64,000 nucleotides of DNA from Gonocerus acuteangulatus (Eukaryota; Arthropoda; Insecta; Hemiptera; Coreidae), in the NCBI GenBank assembly GCA_946811695.1, contig OX328124.1:98008547-98072546 (forward strand), read 5' to 3'. The translations under genes were made by a program, and so were the position numbers. Of the stretch, positions 33,961 to 46,129 are shown piece after piece (within the stretch, counting starts at the first letter, position 1; each line of letters opens with the position of its first letter). Under the pieces are notes generated by a model. That model made no database searches, was not told where the DNA came from, and was given only the letters and a program-made list of their open reading frames with translations.

Positions 33961-34899
33961 ACATAAGTTTGTATTATTTGGTGTTTGTGCTAGCGCTTTC
34001 CTTATGAACAAGCAGAAGACAGAGGTGGAAGAATGAGCTATTTTTGCTTTGAATTGGCCACTGTGTACTGTTGCTATTTAAGCGTCTAAAATCTTACTTT
34101 TCTTGACGGCTTCGTTGGAGGCGGTATTTAAATTTGTATAACTCTGAAATTAGCTTTACAATGTAAGTTTACAAGCCAAAACAAAATAGTATCTTTTACT
34201 AATCTAAGTTTTCCGAATTAAGCAAGTGTTCTATAACAATGATATAGGGTCATTCCATGTCAAATCAACACACTTTTCGGACTTGATGTCTCTGATTTTC
34301 ATTTTTGGTATGCAGTAATATATCATAGACCTATGAAAGAATACCAAATTTCAGTTACGTAGCAGAATTATTTTTGAGTTTATTAATTTTTAAAGATTTG
34401 AAATTTTATGATAAAGTGTCATATTTTGGCACCTTTGGATGCCTATAGGCTCGCAACCAGTGATGATATTAACCTAGGAGTGGTCTCATTTTAAAGCTGC
34501 TGAATGGGGCTTTAATATGATATGCCACAAAATAGGGGTTACAATTTTAAAAAAGTTAAAAATTTTAAAATTTAAATTTCTCAAAAAGTGGCAATTTTAA
34601 AAATTCCAAAAAAATATCAAATATAGTTTGTAATGTCTTAATACATATAGCAATATTTTATCATGGGATCTCAATGAGATCAGGAGATACAGGGCTTAAG
34701 AAATACACATTTTGTAAAAAATACCAGAATTAGTATCGTTTTTGAATATTTTGAATAGTTCAATGAATGAAAAAAGCAACACTTTACAATGAAACAAGCA
34801 GTGGCTATTACTTTTACATTTTTTTCAATCGATAAAGGTCATATAGACACTTACCATCCTTTATTATGAGTAAAGTTAAGGGTTAACAAATTAGTTCAT

Positions 34900-36120
34900 C
34901 GAGACTTGAATCGTTGGAAGATACCTACACATTGGTTCATTTCACTGTTTCATAAACTCTATTTTCAGCCAGTCTGTGTGACAGGGTTCACTTTGCATAT
35001 CACAACTGCAAAAGGGATCCACAGTGTATCAGGTGGTGTGGGATATATAAATGAGGGCCTGAAGGATGGAGGAAAGTAACTTGCACTTTACTGCAATCTT
35101 CATCTTTATCCAGAACATTACTAAACCACCAAGTGTCATCATTGATTGATGTTGCATACCTACTAATAACTGCTGTATGTCCTTAACAGCAGGAAATATT
35201 CTCGAAACAACCGCAGAAGAAAGTAATTAGTCATTTACATTGGTTCCACATTTGAGAGGTATGAAGGCAAGTAATTTCTGGGTGCCTTATAAAGTTATAG
35301 CTGTATTGTACCGGTTGGCCAGTTCTTCAGTTGTATTGTATTCTTCAAGGTTCAAAATACAAAGTTTATAATAGATACGTTCTGATGTGACCATTCAAAC
35401 AGTTGCCTAGCATCCATAATTTGGTTCTTATAAGATCTTTGTAGGCTTGCAATGGCTGCTATTCTTTTCACCATGACTCCAGTCCATCACATGGTCCTTT
35501 TCCATGTGCTGTTGCTGAAAAATGCCATTCAGCCTTAGCTCCAAATTCTTGCTTTTGATTACACAAGTTAATGTAGTTTTGTTTATTTTTGAATTAGGCT
35601 CTAGAGCCGTAGGATAAAGAGAAGAATTTTTTAGATCTCTTTGAACCTTGCATTTCAGATATTTCCAGACATAACTTGGAACAGGTTGAAGGCTCTAGTG
35701 TTGAGGTTGAGACACTCTGAAATTTTTTTTTTTTTTTTTTTTTTTTTCTTTTCTTTTTTTACGGCGCTTCGACACCTAGGCCATTAGCGCCGACTCTGAA
35801 ATTATTAAAAAAGTCAAATTTTTCACTTCTTTCTATTTAAAATACACCACAAAAGGGTGAATGCTTGCCTAACTATTTGACCAATGGTATGATTGTGTCT
35901 TATCTTGCAAAATGATCAAATAATTCTCAGGAAAGGCACAAATGACAGCCACTTCACATTCCAGAAGATATTCCTTGGTATGTCTCAGAAATGCACTTTG
36001 TTGTTTTGCTGTGAAGTGATGACGAGGTAGGACAGGAATCCCTGTTTTATCGGAAAAGAAGGGGTTTCCCTCTGCTTGTAGGCCAATCAGCTTCAGTTTT
36101 CTTTTAAAGAGAGCTTTCCA
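34900..36120 (-). pseudogene. Transposase-like relic inside the long-TIR element
   Basis: On minus, KAEWHFSATAHGKGPCDG is readable near 35545-35490, and a weaker DDTWWFSNVLDKDEDCSKV near 35140. The combination WHFxATxHGKGPCDG followed by a W-rich small domain is seen in uncharacterised transposon-like proteins of invertebrates. Many stops and frameshifts; no catalytic triad can be assigned. Confidence 0.45.
35719..35795 (-). mobile_element. SINE tail nested in the DNA transposon
   Basis: T-run, then ACGGCGCTTCGACACCTAGG and CCATTAGCGCCG. Read on minus: CGGCGCTAATGGCC, GGTGTCGAAGCGCCGT, poly(A). The best-preserved example of the shared 3' domain. Confidence 0.65.
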
Positions 36121-36729
36121 AACATGCTACTATAAAGTAATCATTACATTTTATTAATTTAATAGAGTCCTGCACACTTCATAGCAAAATTAGTAATTAA
36201 GAAATAAAATTTAACTGATACGGTAGGTTATTTACAAAGCATGTATATTTCTGAAGCCCTGTATCTCCTGATCCCATTGAGATCCCATGATAAAATGTTG
36301 CTATATGTATTAAGACATTACAAACTATATTTGATATTTTTTTGGAATTTTTAAAATTGCCACTTTTTGAGAAATTTAAATTTTAAAATTTCATTTTAAA
36401 ATTTTTAACTTTTTTAAAATTGTAACCCCTATTTTATGGCATATCATATTAAAGCCTCATTCAACAGCTTTAAAATGAGACCACTCCCAGGTTAATATCA
36501 TCACTGGTTGCGAGCCTATAGGCATCCAAAGGTGCCAAAATATGACACTTTTTCATAAAATTTCAAATCTTTAAAAATTAATAACTTCAAAAATAATTGT
36601 GCTACATAACTGAAATTTGGTATTTTTTCATAAGTCTGTGATATATTACTCCATACCAAAAATCATGAAAATCTGAGACATCAAGTCCGAAAAGTGTGTT
36701 GATTTGACATGGAATAACCCTATAGAAAC

Positions 36730-37120
36730 ACACTAAGATTCTATTAGATATTACTGGAAAAATGCTTATCAGGTGTAAGCCTCTGACTATTATCATAATT
36801 GAAAATAACAGCTCAATGATCCAAAGAACTTAGCTTTAACTCTCAATATAATCACTATTCAGGGAAAGCCAATCTCCTGGTATTAAAATTAACACTAGAT
36901 TTACCAGACCAGTCATTTTGACTGGTCGTGTAACTGCAATTCAAAATTCCTACTACACATAAAATTTGAATTCCTAAATAATGTTATGACTTTTGTAGCT
37001 ATAAAAGAGAATACATTTAATGAATAATGTTACTTTACATTCTACTGAGAAGTAGAGTATTAATAGAAGTCATTGCGGGTAAGCGTGAATACCCACGCCA
37101 ACCAGTAGAGGTTGCCCACA
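36730..37120. other. Unassigned sequence
   Basis: A CCAGTCATTTTGACTGG palindrome at about 36912-36928, preceded by TTAACACTAG, may be an element end; the other end was not found. Confidence 0.25.
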
Positions 37121-37124
37121 GACC

Positions 37125-37316
37125 TTGGGTATATAGGAAATAATTTCGGAGGGGGCTGGGACCATTTCTGGGGTATGGAATTCTAACAATTTAGAACTTG
37201 GAATAGTTTATGAACTAAGTGATCATATTTAATTTATTCGTAAGGGTTTCATGACACATTTTTACTATCAAATCAAAATTTCGGGGGGCTGCAGCCCCCC
37301 CTTATATACGCCCATG
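37125..37316. mobile_element. MITE with GC homopolymer core (copy 1)
   Basis: Ends TTATATACGCCCATG on the right; the left end GGGTATATAGGAAATAATTT is a diverged inverse. The right subterminal part contains GGGGGGCTGCAGCCCCCC. Confidence 0.55.
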
Positions 37317-37319
37317 AAT

Positions 37320-38000
37320 ATAAGGCTATGCGGTCATCTTTGACAAGAAATACTGTTAAATTTGTAGGAAAGGCTTAGTTGTTGGGAAACAACAGACATT
37401 GTAGCTTCGAAGAATGCTGGTATAGTGATCAGTTGGTTTAGCACATCCTCCCAAGTTATCTAAAGTTAAAAGGGATGAAATTGTTGGAGTATGCTATTGG
37501 ACTGATATTCAGTGAATCAGACTTACACAAACGTGAAATTTGTTTGAAGGAAAAACAAACCCAAATGACTGCTTTAAGAAACAGAAAAATGACAAGGTCA
37601 AAAGAAAAGCCACCTTGAACCTCAGAATGAGCGCAGAGGAAGAAAGGACTCTTTGTCTACAGATGTCCCTGACACCTTAGTCAACAGATAAGAGAAGAAC
37701 TAAACCATCTCCTGAATGGCCAATGACTTTATTGGGTTTGAGGCTAAGTCTAGTGCTTCAAACGAAGATAATCATGATGAATTGGAAGATGATGATATAC
37801 AAATGGTGATAAGCCTCAGGATGATCAACTGAGGTAACCATTGAGGGATTGTCCCCAAAAAGGTATATCTTAGTTTTATGTTGTATAGGTGTTTCGATAA
37901 GCCAGTGTTTCACAGTGAAGCAGAGCGGTTCAATGAGTGATACGTGTCAGCTTGCTCCGCAAAAAGAATACGATTCCTTGTATTTAATAAAAACGTGGTT
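37320..38000. other. No gene recognised
   Basis: A short acidic frame near 37740-37800 (EAKSSASNEDNHDELEDDD) could be a transposase N-terminal relic, but nothing follows it. Confidence 0.25.
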
Positions 38001-38010
38001 CTTAGTTGAA

Positions 38011-38058
38011 AGGCCGCCAAATGTTAATATTTTTAAATGTATTAACATTTGGCGGTCT
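38011..38058. repeat. Hairpin, 19-bp arms
   Basis: GGCCGCCAAATGTTAATA and its inverse with a short AT loop. Confidence 0.75.
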
Positions 38059-38681
38059 TTAAATTAACACCCAATTTTTTTTTTTTTTTTTTTTTAAATA
38101 AGATATCCTACTCTTGTTAATATGTTTAAATGTATAAAAATTCGTAATTAATAATAATGGACGGTAAAATTTAAATAAATGTATAAAAGGGAGGAATTTA
38201 TGTTAAAACCCTTTTTTGTATTTATTACTACCTTATGATTCTCACTAGATTATGGGGATGTGTTGAATTTATTTGTAATCTAGTGATTTATAAGGCTTTG
38301 TGCTTCTTACTGTAGGGAAGTCTAAAGTCAACTCATCTGTCCTGTTGGTCCTGGTAGCTGTTTTTAATCTTACAGTCACAGTTATTTAATTACAGTCACT
38401 TATTACGACATGATTATTATTTTAAATCCTACAGACAGAAATGGTTTGTACTATCGATATACTATTATATATATAGTGTGGGTCACCTGAATATGTTGTT
38501 GAATGAAATAACTTATTTCAACAAACAATACTCATTTACTTTATTGATAAAATATATTACTGGACACGCAATAGAAGCAGTACATACACAAGCAAACACA
38601 GAACCAGGAGGTTACAACAACAGTGTTGCCAATAGTATAATGTCCGCTAGTACAATATTTTTTGCATATTTCCTATGTAGT

Positions 38682-38914
38682 CATGGTCGTATATAACCGC
38701 AGCCCCCCCCCCCGAAATTTTGGTTTGATATTATAAATGTGGCATAAAACCCTTAAAAATGATTTAAATAAGATCACTTAGCTCATAAAAAGTACTTTAT
38801 TTTAGGTGTAATAGCTTTTTCGTTGCCTAAAACTATTCCAAGTTATAAATTGTTAGTATTCCATACCCCGGAAACGGTCCCCCCCCCCGAATCAATTTCT
38901 TATATACGACCATG
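38682..38914. mobile_element. MITE with GC homopolymer core (copy 2)
   Basis: CATGGTCGTATATAA at the left, TTATATACGACCATG at the right; C-runs just inside both ends. Inverted relative to copy 1. About 233 bp. Confidence 0.75.
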
Positions 38915-38921
38915 TATATAG

Positions 38922-39048
38922 CATGGGCGTATATAAGAAATAATTTCAGCGGGGGGGGGGCATGGAATACTAACAATTAGCCAACTAAAACGCTTTTACA
39001 CCTAAATTAAAATCTTTTTTATGATGGGGAGGAGGACTGTCGCCCCCT
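38922..39048. mobile_element. MITE with GC homopolymer core (copy 3, partial)
   Basis: CATGGGCGTATATAAGAAAT and a G-run match the family end; the distal end is degraded. It starts only 8 bp after copy 2. Confidence 0.5.
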
Positions 39049-39050
39049 AC

Positions 39051-39375
39051 TTATAATTTATTAATTAACAAAAAGTTACATTTTTCCTTCACCCTATATA
39101 ATAATAAACTTTCTGTTTCATGTTCTTTGATAACAAATGCCCATTTTGAGTCTATAATTTTACAATTTGTCCGCAATCCCCCATGTCTAGTTCTCCTTAA
39201 TTGATTGAATATCTCTGGAAACAGCTCCATACCATTGCTTTTCATTTGGATGTTGTAAAATATCTGAGTAAGCATCTGGACCGTCATTCATGAAACTACA
39301 CATAGCATCATATGCCACATACAGTTCATAGTGTACAAGTCTGTTCGGAATACATCTACGCCTTGACTCCTTCAT
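39051..39375 (-). pseudogene. Ty1/copia polyprotein fragment
   Basis: Two overlapping frames on minus. The first (39375-39187) has DAYSDILQHPNEKQWYGAV and RDIQSIKEN; the second (39287-39051) has NCKIIDSKWAFVIKEHETE. Copia-type RT begins with a block of this type: W..A...E...L..N.TW.LV..P......I..KWVF. The two frames overlap at the shift. No YVDD block remains. Confidence 0.65.
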
Positions 39376-39389
39376 ATGCCATAGTCAGA

Positions 39390-40755
39390 AGTCATCAATC
39401 TTCTCCCACTTGATTATGGTGCTGAAAATGCTTTGCAAATAAAGAAATAATTGGCTATCAGGATACAGCTGCACTGCGAGTTTTATCAACTGCCTTAAAT
39501 ACATAAAAATGTTCTCAAAATATGTTCGTATAGCTTAGGAAGAGAGGAGACTTTTTACAGGCTTGAATAACAATTGAGAAAAAAAAATCTTAGTCCAAAG
39601 AAACCAGTATATAGAAAAGTAGAGTGGCCAAGGGAGAAAATCGAATGGAGACCAGGTATGTTTTTCAATTACCTTCAACTTAAAGATTTCATGATCCAAT
39701 AGTATTATATTAATTGTAATATCATTAATTACCTACTCATTCATCTGTTTATTTATCGAATAAAAATTGTTTTGCCCTAATAAAATTTACTTGAATTTAG
39801 TTCAAACTATTTATTATTGATTGTTGCAGAAACAAAAATGAAGGAAGTTCAATTCCCTTCATATTTAATAATAGTTTTCTTGTTTTTTTTTTTTTTTTGT
39901 TTTATTGTTTTTTTAATTTACCACTTTATAATTAGTACTCGGGATGGTGTACATCATCATTTATATAATTTTTAAATTTTTATTTGTAGAAATTTAACTT
40001 ACCAGTCTAGGATTTTAACACAGATCCACCTGTTATACGAATAGGGGATCATTCATTCTTTGTTATGAACAAAACAAAATACAATATTATCAAAGAATTA
40101 TGAAAGGGTAATGAACATAAGTTAGCATTCTCCTTAACAGAAATTTATCTGAATAATAGTACATCATTATTGTGAGAGTTTTATAAAGAAGTTTATTAAT
40201 GTTTTATTAATAAACGTATCATAATACCTATTTTCCTTAGAGACCATACAGAAATTAAAGGGCTTGGTAGCAGCCCGTTGTGTTAAAACCGAAGCCGAAG
40301 TTTCCTGTGTCATTATAGTATAGGGAAATTTCTTAGTAATATTAGCTCTCAGCAAAATGAATTTATTGATATCTTCATTAATCTTTTAAATCGTCAGAGC
40401 CTTAAAAATAATAAAAATTTAATGAAAGCATTCAGATCTAAAAGCATTCCATTTTCTTTTATTCCTTTAAATCAGGCATAATGCTCCTTCCAAAATTATT
40501 CATGCTCTGATGGCGTAGGCAACTTGGGGAGCACCCACTGAAGGGTTCGGCACCCTTGCATTTGTAAATCTAAATTAATGGGTGGCATTTTTGCTGGAAG
40601 TGTCAGAAGAATATTGATGTTATGCAGCCGAATAACAAAGATTTTTACTTAATACTTTTTTTTGGTTTTCTAAAACTTGGTAATTTAATATATTTAGCAT
40701 ACTTATATTCTTTGTGTCTAAAAGCTAAAATAAATAGCTGCATCCAACTTTTTTA
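39390..40755. other. No gene recognised
   Basis: AT-rich DNA with T-rich runs near 39885-39915. No feature supported. Confidence 0.35.
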
Positions 40756-40762
40756 TTACCAA

Positions 40763-40802
40763 CTAGCTGTGCCCACTACTCCTTCCACGTGGATAGTGAC
40801 TT
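40763..40802 (-). mobile_element. Possible Helitron 3' end
   Basis: On minus: CCACGTGGAAGGAGTAGTGG, GCACAG, CTAG|T. A CCAC/GTGG hairpin just before CTAG fits a Helitron terminus. No matching 5' end was found. Confidence 0.35.
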
Positions 40803-41159
40803 AGGGCAGCAATTTGGATATATCTTTTGGTTTATTTTGGATTATAAACACCGTTGTATGGGTATTTTTTTTAAAAATCTACATTACAGTGATGCTTCTC
40901 TGTCTGTGTAGCCATCGGGGATCAAGCATACAGACTGCTAGGTTAAACGAGACAGAGCCACTAAGCTGACCCCTTAAGGATTTTTAAACCCTAATGTGTA
41001 TAGAGTGTCTGATAGACAACAAACATACAGATAAACACACAAAAATGCTAAAAATCATTGTTTTTCGTACTATTGAGTTGTTAAAGGCCCCCAATAGTAT
41101 TTTTTTCCCATACATCTTCCATGTACATACAGCGATCCGTTTGAATTTTATTATAAGTA

Positions 41160-41465
41160 TAGATAGTTTATGGCTGGTAGTAGCAAAATGGTAATTTGGG
41201 TCCAGAATAAACCATCTTCCTAATGAACCAATTTAGTTTATTTTTACAACATATTTCCACAACAAATGCCGAGTTTTGTTGCAATACAACAATAATTGTG
41301 GCCGGTATGGGCAAATAACTACTTTGGGTCCGAAGTAGCCCCCCCCCCTCCAGACGAACCAATCTTAGTGGTTAACAAACTCGTTCAATCATTTGCTAGG
41401 GGAATACTATATACCAAGTTTCAGGATGAAAAAACGAAATACTCTGGTTTCTATCGAGCTAACAA
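41160..41465 (-). mobile_element. Family A internal fragment
   Basis: GTTAACAAACTCGTTCAATC, CTATATACCAAGTTTC and ATGAAAAAACGAAATACTCT match the 12830-12900 part of family A; two minisatellite units with C-runs precede it. Both ends of the element are missing. Confidence 0.6.
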
Positions 41466-41479
41466 TAGTTCATGAAATG

Positions 41480-43270
41480 TACTATATTTATCATAAAAGG
41501 TAAGTCTTATAAAATGCTTGTATGAATATTTGCAAAATTGTTTTGTTTTCTCTGAATTCATTCACTTTGAAAATGTTGACACTTGTTTATTAGAGTCACA
41601 TGTATAAATAAATTCAAAGAATTGGTATAAAATCAGGTACATATTATCACAGCGTCTTCTTTCAAACTCTATTGAATTTTTATTTCCAGTAGCCAACTAG
41701 AAGAATTATATAACATTAATTTCACTTTAACTTAGTTTGCTATTATAATTGGAGATCCTTTGGTGGCAGATCGGGAAGTGGATCATACTGATGCTCAAGG
41801 ATGATGGTTCTAATTGAGCTTAAAGTATTTATTTTTTTTTTTTTTCGACAATTCTAAAAGATTCTCTATGTAACCATCAATATTTAAAAATTGTGGCAAC
41901 CAGGAGATATCGTAGCACCATAGAAGTCGATGCCATAAAGCATGTAGAAGTTGATGCAAATAAAAAAAAAACAAACAAAAGCTACCAGTAATTTTTATAT
42001 ACAGTTTTCATTTATCATAACATAATAGTAAAATGATTTTATATTAATGTAATTTGGCAGCATTCATGAGAGAGTACACATCCTCTTCAGTCTGTAACAA
42101 TAATTGTAAATATATTAAATCATTCATAAAATATGGCATTAAGATAAACAGATATTAAGAAGTAGCCTCCGGCAATAACAATTAATATGAAGCTTTCAGT
42201 GAAAAAAAAAAAATAAAATAATACAAAGTCCGTTTTTCCACAAAATTCTTTTGAAGCAACTGCACATTCAGAGTAAGCTCTACACCATCAAGGCCTGTTG
42301 ACACACAACAAAAATTTAGAACACATTTCAATATAAAAAAATATGTAAATCTATAAAATACAAAAATAGTTATAAACTCTAAAACTAATAATAAATACTA
42401 TTGGCCGATTAGATTAGAAATCTAAAAAAAAACAAAAGATGGAACATGAATAAAAATGGAAAAAATTCTAACTTAAGGAAAGATACAACTAGAATATTTA
42501 ACAAGCAGTATCTTGCTTTTGAAATACATTTTTCTTTGATAAATTTTTTCGGAAGGCTGGACTTTGTTTTATTTTATTTTTTACTCACCTTTCACCATCT
42601 CAGAATATCAGAAGCTTTTCGTGATTTTGTCTCTTTATTTATTTATCCCCATTGTTATACTTACATAGTTTTTTTCTGTTTTATATTTAACACTTGAAAA
42701 TCAAGCTCCTTCCCATTGTAAGTTGGTGATTAAAATGTATTATGTTTAAATAAATTTGTTCTTATTTGAAAATTGAGATTAAATTATAATTATGTTTATC
42801 CTCATATTTACATAGATAATCACAACAAAATCTGTAAAATCAAAGTAATTATAAGGTGTCTATTGAAATTCTTTTTCAGCTTAGGTTTATTTTCTTTTAA
42901 AAAGATGGTATACTTAAAATAGAAAAATTGCCAAAAATCGTAAAATCAAATGTTTTCTTGGAGACTGAACAGAGGAAGTATCTATTTTGAAAATAAGGTT
43001 TTTGCTTATTTTGTTTTTATAACTTTTGTGAAGAGCTACAAATTGATAATTTATAAAACATGTAATTAATATATAATATTAATAATACTTTTGAATTTTC
43101 AATGATAAATCCCACTTACTTAGCCTTGGGTTTTGGTCAATCTCCACACTCATTAGACATAAATTTATTTAAGTTGTCACGAAATAATGACTGGTATTTT
43201 TTTATTTGATTTCTGTATATATTACAAGTCACCTTAAACACTTGAAAGCAATGTTGAGCATAATCTTACT
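41480..43270. other. No gene recognised
   Basis: AT-rich DNA. The RC of 42060-42085 (ACTGAAGAGGATGTGTACTC) is a weak hammerhead-like start without a GAAA box. Confidence 0.35.
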
Positions 43271-43279
43271 TGCAATTAA

Positions 43280-43845
43280 GATAATAATCACAGGCTTTTG
43301 AGATGTGATTACAACTATACGCACAGACCCCTGGAGGAGCAATTATGATTACAATTATAATCGTAACTACAAGAGTGATTACGATTACGCTTTTAATCAC
43401 ATCTTTGATTATAATTACTCTCATAATAACAACATTTTTCCGTGATTATGACTGTAATCACGTCTTTTATATTTATAAATTAGAATACCATTACTAGACA
43501 CCTACTGGTAATTACCGTAATACTAGTGTAAGACAGTCAATTATTTTTATCTATGACTCTCACTATCTTGATGCGAATAGTTTTCCTATTTTCCAGCTCA
43601 ACTGTGTATTTTTAGAGGCTTGTCAGCTATAATTATAGAAAAATATGACATTATGTTTGTAATCACAGAAAGGTTATGATTACAGTTGTAATCATAGAAA
43701 AAGTAGTGCCAGAAAAATGTTTTGATTACAAGTGTAACTATAATCAAAGATGTAATTACAATTGTAATCATAATCACTTTTGTAATTACAAGTTTAATCG
43801 TAATCCTAATTACCTCTCCAAGATCCTTGATTATAATTTAATTGT
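43280..43845. repeat. Cryptic ATTACNATTGTAATC repeat field
   Basis: Dozens of GATTACA/TGTAATC-type half-palindromes in both orientations, in two clusters (43290-43460 and 43665-43840). Low-complexity; the frame at 43676 rich in Asn and Cys is a product of it. Confidence 0.65.
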
Positions 43846-43850
43846 ATGGA

Positions 43851-43915
43851 GACCCGATGGCCGTGAGGGTTAAGGCGTGAGCACTTAACACTCCGTGCCA
43901 ATCAGGTTGCCACCA
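43851..43915 (+). mobile_element. tRNA-like (Ser/Leu type) SINE head or pseudogene
   Basis: GATGGCCGTGAGGGTTAAGG matches the A-box arm of class II tRNAs. A B-box-like GGTTGCCACC follows at about 43905, but GGTTCRANNC is not preserved. Probably a decayed tRNA-derived retroposon. Confidence 0.45.
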
Positions 43916-43929
43916 ATTAAATAATTAAT

Positions 43930-44740
43930 CATGCGACTAAATACAGCACTTTTTTATTAAAAAAAAAAAGAAAAGAAAATGTGGTTTGTACTTAAAATCC
44001 CATCATTTAAAATAAAGTCAATATTCAAGAAAAAAATTGGGTATTTACTTAAGCCCCCTAGGTATCCTGCTATATATATTATAATGAAATTTTAATGTTT
44101 CACAATTTTTAATAGCAAATTTATTACAACTTTATTATATATATGTCCAGCTTTCTCTAATTTTTCCGATTCTTTATGCTATTTCCAAGCATAGAGGGAC
44201 CTCAGTCCAATTACACCAGTCCTCCTGGTTCCATCCTTTTCATTTGGACGAGGCTTTATCCTTTTTTTACTCCACTTCTGATCAGATTTTAATAGTAATG
44301 CCCTTCCATTGGAGCTTCTCTTGCTATTCAACTGGGGCTAATCATCAGCATCTAGAAAGCATTGGCATTTCAGTATGTTTCATTTTGTGTTGAATGTCAG
44401 AGTAGCTCTCCTTTTAAACTTTTATGGATGTCATGAATTTGTATAATGAATATTTTATAGATGAACTCAATGGACTCCCTTCCTTTGATACTCACTACTC
44501 CTTTCACTCCACTTGGAGTGTAATTAAAAGTGGTTTTTATTGCTGTGAGGAGATATGTTGTTTCTTCTCTCAATTTTTCAAAGTGGCCATTCCATAACTA
44601 CCCAGGATTTCTGTAACATAAGATTTGATTTTCCACTCTTGGCATTTGTATACTTTATTTGATGTTTTATTTCCCTTTGAGAAGCTTCACAGTTTACCAG
44701 AATTTCCACATTCTATATAGTTTGTTTACCATCATTTATT
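43930..44740. other. No gene recognised
   Basis: Unique AT-rich sequence with no supported feature. Confidence 0.35.
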
Positions 44741-44747
44741 ATCTGTT

Positions 44748-45420
44748 AGTATCTCCAATATTGGCCAGCATAGGAGGCTGGGGCCGAATCCTACCTAGAT
44801 AGGAGGGTAGACCCCTAGAATCCGAGGCCGATTTATCGACGTCCAGGTCTATCCCACGTGCTGGCTGGGAAGTGCTTGTTGGAGTTGGAATCCAGCTTTC
44901 CTCAGGGCCCTCATTTACCGACATGGCTAACGGTAAGCGGTTATGCCACAGGCAGGAGACCTGCCCTCCTTGGGAGTTCAGGTAAGTCCTCACCTGTTCT
45001 ACTCTGCAGGTAAACCATTGGGGGTTTATAACCTCCGGACTGGTGACCATTCATAGTGCTGGACACCAGGGTCCTTGGAACCATGGGTGCTCAAAAATGG
45101 TACTATGGGTATTGTTGGTGGCAAGGGCCATGTTGTGGTTCGCCTTTTGCAGCGATGGGTCATATGGTTGGAAGCACAACAGTTGAGTGTCCAGAACATG
45201 GTGGGGTTCTGAGCGTGACTCATAGCACTTGACTGTAGGGTGGAAGCTGTGCATAGCAGGTATCCCCCCTCCCGAGGATCATCTTGCAAGCCTCACGGTC
45301 TTGCGAACCCCAGGAGCTCACAGGATAACCTCATCATTGATGGCCAATGGGAGGGTTGTGATAGGCGGGGGGGGGGGGGCCCGTTTTAGGACTATAAAAT
45401 GTTAGGCACAATCCCCTGGC
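44748..45420. other. GC-rich island, probable mobile-element piece
   Basis: About 670 bp near 55 percent GC in a ~32 percent GC setting, with open frames of 103 and 87 codons on minus (44739-45050, 45026-45289). They are rich in Pro, Ser and Arg and match no family I know. Abrupt edges, a G-run at 45366 and a following ACTATAAAATG suggest the 5' part of a retroelement or another insertion. A host exon cannot be excluded. Confidence 0.35.
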
Positions 45421-45504
45421 CGTTTCCACTCCCATATGTCCAATATTTAGGTGTTTTTACAGGAGTAATTCTGAGTAAACAATTTTTTTTTTGGTTTAAT
45501 TATG

Positions 45505-45545
45505 ACTGAGGATGAGACAGTGCCCCAAAACTATGAACCTCTGAA
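45505..45545 (+). ncRNA. Degenerate hammerhead-like motif
   Basis: CTGAGGATGAGACAGTGCCC then CAAAACTATG: CUGANGA box and extra T, GAG...CCC in the place of stem II, CAAAAC for GAAAC. Substitutions make activity unlikely. Confidence 0.3.
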
Positions 45546-45839
45546 TAATTTTGTCTTCTATTTATTTGACATTCGACCACCATGATGAAGATGGTTTGCT
45601 TTTTTTCATACAAGATTGCTTTTAAAAGTAAATAACACTGTTTTATATCATAATGAAATAAATATATTACATTAAAGTACTTTCATATGCACATAAATTG
45701 ATGTATAAATATTAGAAAACAATAAATAAATATTTTTTTTCAAATCCTACTAGTCATCAAAGGTAGTTTGACAAACTAAAATTAGATATTGCATAACTAC
45801 GTGTACCTGAAGTGTTGAAAAATTGTGTCTATGAAATGA

Positions 45840-46124
45840 CCATCTATGAATTTTGAGGACGCCTGGCACACTCTATCAGCTGTTAGAGGTTCGTTACTGT
45901 CTATAAGTAGGTTTTTTAGTTCTGTTCATTAAATAGGAGTGTGTGGTTAAGGTGTGTCCGATTCTTAAACAACAAAACACTACTTCTTCTTGCCTCACAT
46001 CTTGGAGCTGGATAACCATTCTTGAACTGTATGTTTGTTTTCTCTGTGTTTGTTGTTTCTTATAAGTAAAAGAGAATAGCATCAAAAAACCTTGAGTAGC
46101 AACTTTTCTGAAAGCAAACATCAC
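45840..46124 (-). pseudogene. Non-LTR retrotransposon C-terminal fragment
   Basis: QEEVVFCCLRIGHTLTTHSY on minus parallels REEVILTRLRIGHSRLTHGY of the copy at 13827. The downstream Cys-His block is lost after a stop at 45894; a shifted frame continues weakly. Same family or a close relative. Confidence 0.6.
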
Positions 46125-46129
46125 TCAGT

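Larger units (their letters stand above)
34247..36720. mobile_element. 2.5-kb long-TIR DNA transposon
   Basis: The arms (34247-~34710 and ~36250-36720) are inverted repeats of about 460 bp, beginning GGGTCATTCCATGTCA and ending TGACATGGAATAACCC. TATA flanks both ends. They share GCCTATAGGC-type and GATCTCAATGAGATC-type blocks. The centre keeps a broken minus-strand coding relic. Very long TIRs and the GGGTCANTCCAT terminus define it; I do not assign a superfamily. Confidence 0.8.
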
